From assembly GCA_958449715.1 (NCBI GenBank), contig CAUDIU010000084.1, forward strand, positions 1-6,968: a DNA stretch of 6,968 nucleotides, in the 5' to 3' direction. Source of the stretch: an uncultured Clostridium sp. Its GTDB lineage: Bacteria; Cyanobacteriota; Vampirovibrionia; Gastranaerophilales; Gastranaerophilaceae. Below the pieces are notes generated by a model. That model had not been told where the DNA came from, ran no database searches, and saw only the letters and a list, made by a program, of their open reading frames with translations. How positions within the stretch are numbered: the stretch's first letter is position 1; each line of letters opens with the position of its first letter. The translations under genes and the position numbers were made by a program. This document shows positions 6,228-6,968 of this stretch, in pieces.

Positions 6228-6968
6228 TTATCCGCGAGCACAAATTGTTCTAGCTGCATGGACACCTGAAGCTGATGCTTGGATTAGCCCTCTTGTAACT
6301 CCGGCACCATCTCCTATTGCAAATAGATTTTTTACTCCTTCAGTTTCTAATTCATTAGTTAATTTAACTCTTGCAGAGTAGAATTTAACTTCAATACCAT
6401 ATAATAATGTGTATCTAGAAGCAGTACCAGGACATATTTTGTCTAATGCTTGAAGCATTTCAATAATGCTTGTCATTTGTCTGTATGGAATTACTAAACT
6501 TAAATCACCTGGAGTTGCACAAGTTAAAGTTGGTCTTATTGTGCTAGCTTTAATTCTTTCAGGAGTAGACCTTCTTCCATCAAGTAAGTCGCCGAATCTT
6601 TGAACTAAAATCCCTCCGCCAAGCATATTTGCAAGTCTTGCAATATGTTGTCCATATTGAATTGGTTCTTTAAACGGTTCTGTGAATTTTTCACTTACAA
6701 GTAATGCAAAATTTGTATTGTTAGTTGTTTTTTCAGCATAGCTGTGACCGTTTACTGTAGAAATACCATTATAGTTTTCTTGAACAACTTCACCATTTGG
6801 GTTCATACAGAATGTTCTAACTTCATCACCAAATGTTGGAGAGTTGTATATTAATTTAGATTCATATAATTTATCTGTTAATGGTTCAAAAACAGGTGCT
6901 GGTAATTCTACTCTTACGCCGATATCTACAGCATTATTTACCATACCTATTTTATGTTTAGCAAATTC
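6228..6968 (-). CDS. FAD-dependent dehydrogenase (COG2509 type), C-terminal part
   Basis: The reading frame stays open to the right edge: the eight codons before the Met at 6942-6944 read EFAKHKIG, and the region lacks the N-terminal FAD-binding GxGxxG. That Met is therefore internal, and the gene starts outside the window. About 246 C-terminal residues are visible of a family usually near 450-550 aa. Recognisable are DIGVRVELPA just after the edge, a VRTFCMNPNGEVV block, VNGHSYA, a LANMLGGGILVQRFGDLLDGRR stretch, TPGDLS, and near the end FAIGDGAGVTRGLIQASASG, where the GD motif contacts FAD. These match the uncharacterised NAD(P)/FAD-dependent dehydrogenase family COG2509; its physiological substrate is not established. 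It is probably a soluble flavoprotein. It is the first gene seen of the leftward cluster, ending 10 nt before ybaK. Confidence 0.9.
   Translation of the reverse strand, partial: EFAKHKIGMVNNAVDIGVRVELPAPVFEPLTDKLYESKLIYNSPTFGDEVRTFCMNPNGEVVQENYNGISTVNGHSYAEKTTNNTNFALLVSEKFTEPFKEPIQYGQHIARLANMLGGGILVQRFGDLLDGRRSTPERIKASTIRPTLTCATPGDLSLVIPYRQMTSIIEMLQALDKICPGTASRYTLLYGIEVKFYSARVKLTNELETEGVKNLFAIGDGAGVTRGLIQASASGVHAARTICARG

Noticed and set aside
6942..6944. ATG as start of the FAD dehydrogenase
   Set aside because: The frame remains open upstream to the window edge, and the visible part lacks the N-terminal FAD-binding domain, so this Met is internal.

Overview
The window is AT-rich (about 30% G+C by eye), uses the standard bacterial code and is densely packed. 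It looks like ordinary chromosome of a low-G+C bacterium rather than a mobile region: I see no transposase, integrase, tRNA, rRNA, CRISPR array or phage gene. The gene content (NifV/LeuA-type synthase, long TPR protein, YbaK deacylase, COG2509-type FAD dehydrogenase, PAS-containing kinase) fits a gut Gastranaerophilales/Vampirovibrionia-like or clostridial-type anaerobe, but this placement is a weak inference.

Layout: (1) 1-113 is intergenic and holds a good intrinsic terminator (64-97) for the gene that follows on the minus strand. (2) 114-1424 (minus) is a homocitrate synthase/isopropylmalate synthase family enzyme with a strong Shine-Dalgarno. (3) 1425-1561 is a divergent intergenic region with a TTGACA-17-CATACT promoter for the synthase, a weaker back-to-back promoter for the TPR gene, and several short palindromes. 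(4) 1562-3154 (plus) encodes a 530-aa tetratricopeptide repeat protein. It meets the next gene tail to tail with only 2 bp between them. (5) 3157-3903 (minus) is a 248-aa membrane-anchored protein of unknown function, translationally linked to the sensor kinase upstream of it. (6) 3915-5699 (minus) is a HAMP-PAS-HisKA-HATPase membrane histidine kinase. (7) 5747-6217 (minus) is a YbaK-type Cys-tRNA(Pro) deacylase. (8) 6228 to the right edge (minus) is the C-terminal part of a COG2509-type FAD-dependent dehydrogenase whose start lies outside the window.

Genes 5-8 are co-oriented and tightly spaced (10-47 bp or less), so they may form one operon read leftward. A near-consensus extended -10 promoter sits immediately in front of the kinase ATG. 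This suggests that the kinase and the 248-aa protein also form their own transcription unit, possibly starting as a leaderless mRNA. No cognate response regulator is visible. The most interesting items are the kinase plus unknown membrane protein pair, the leaderless-type kinase promoter (whose -35 element contains the TTG that could be mistaken for a start), and the crowded divergent control region at 1425-1561.
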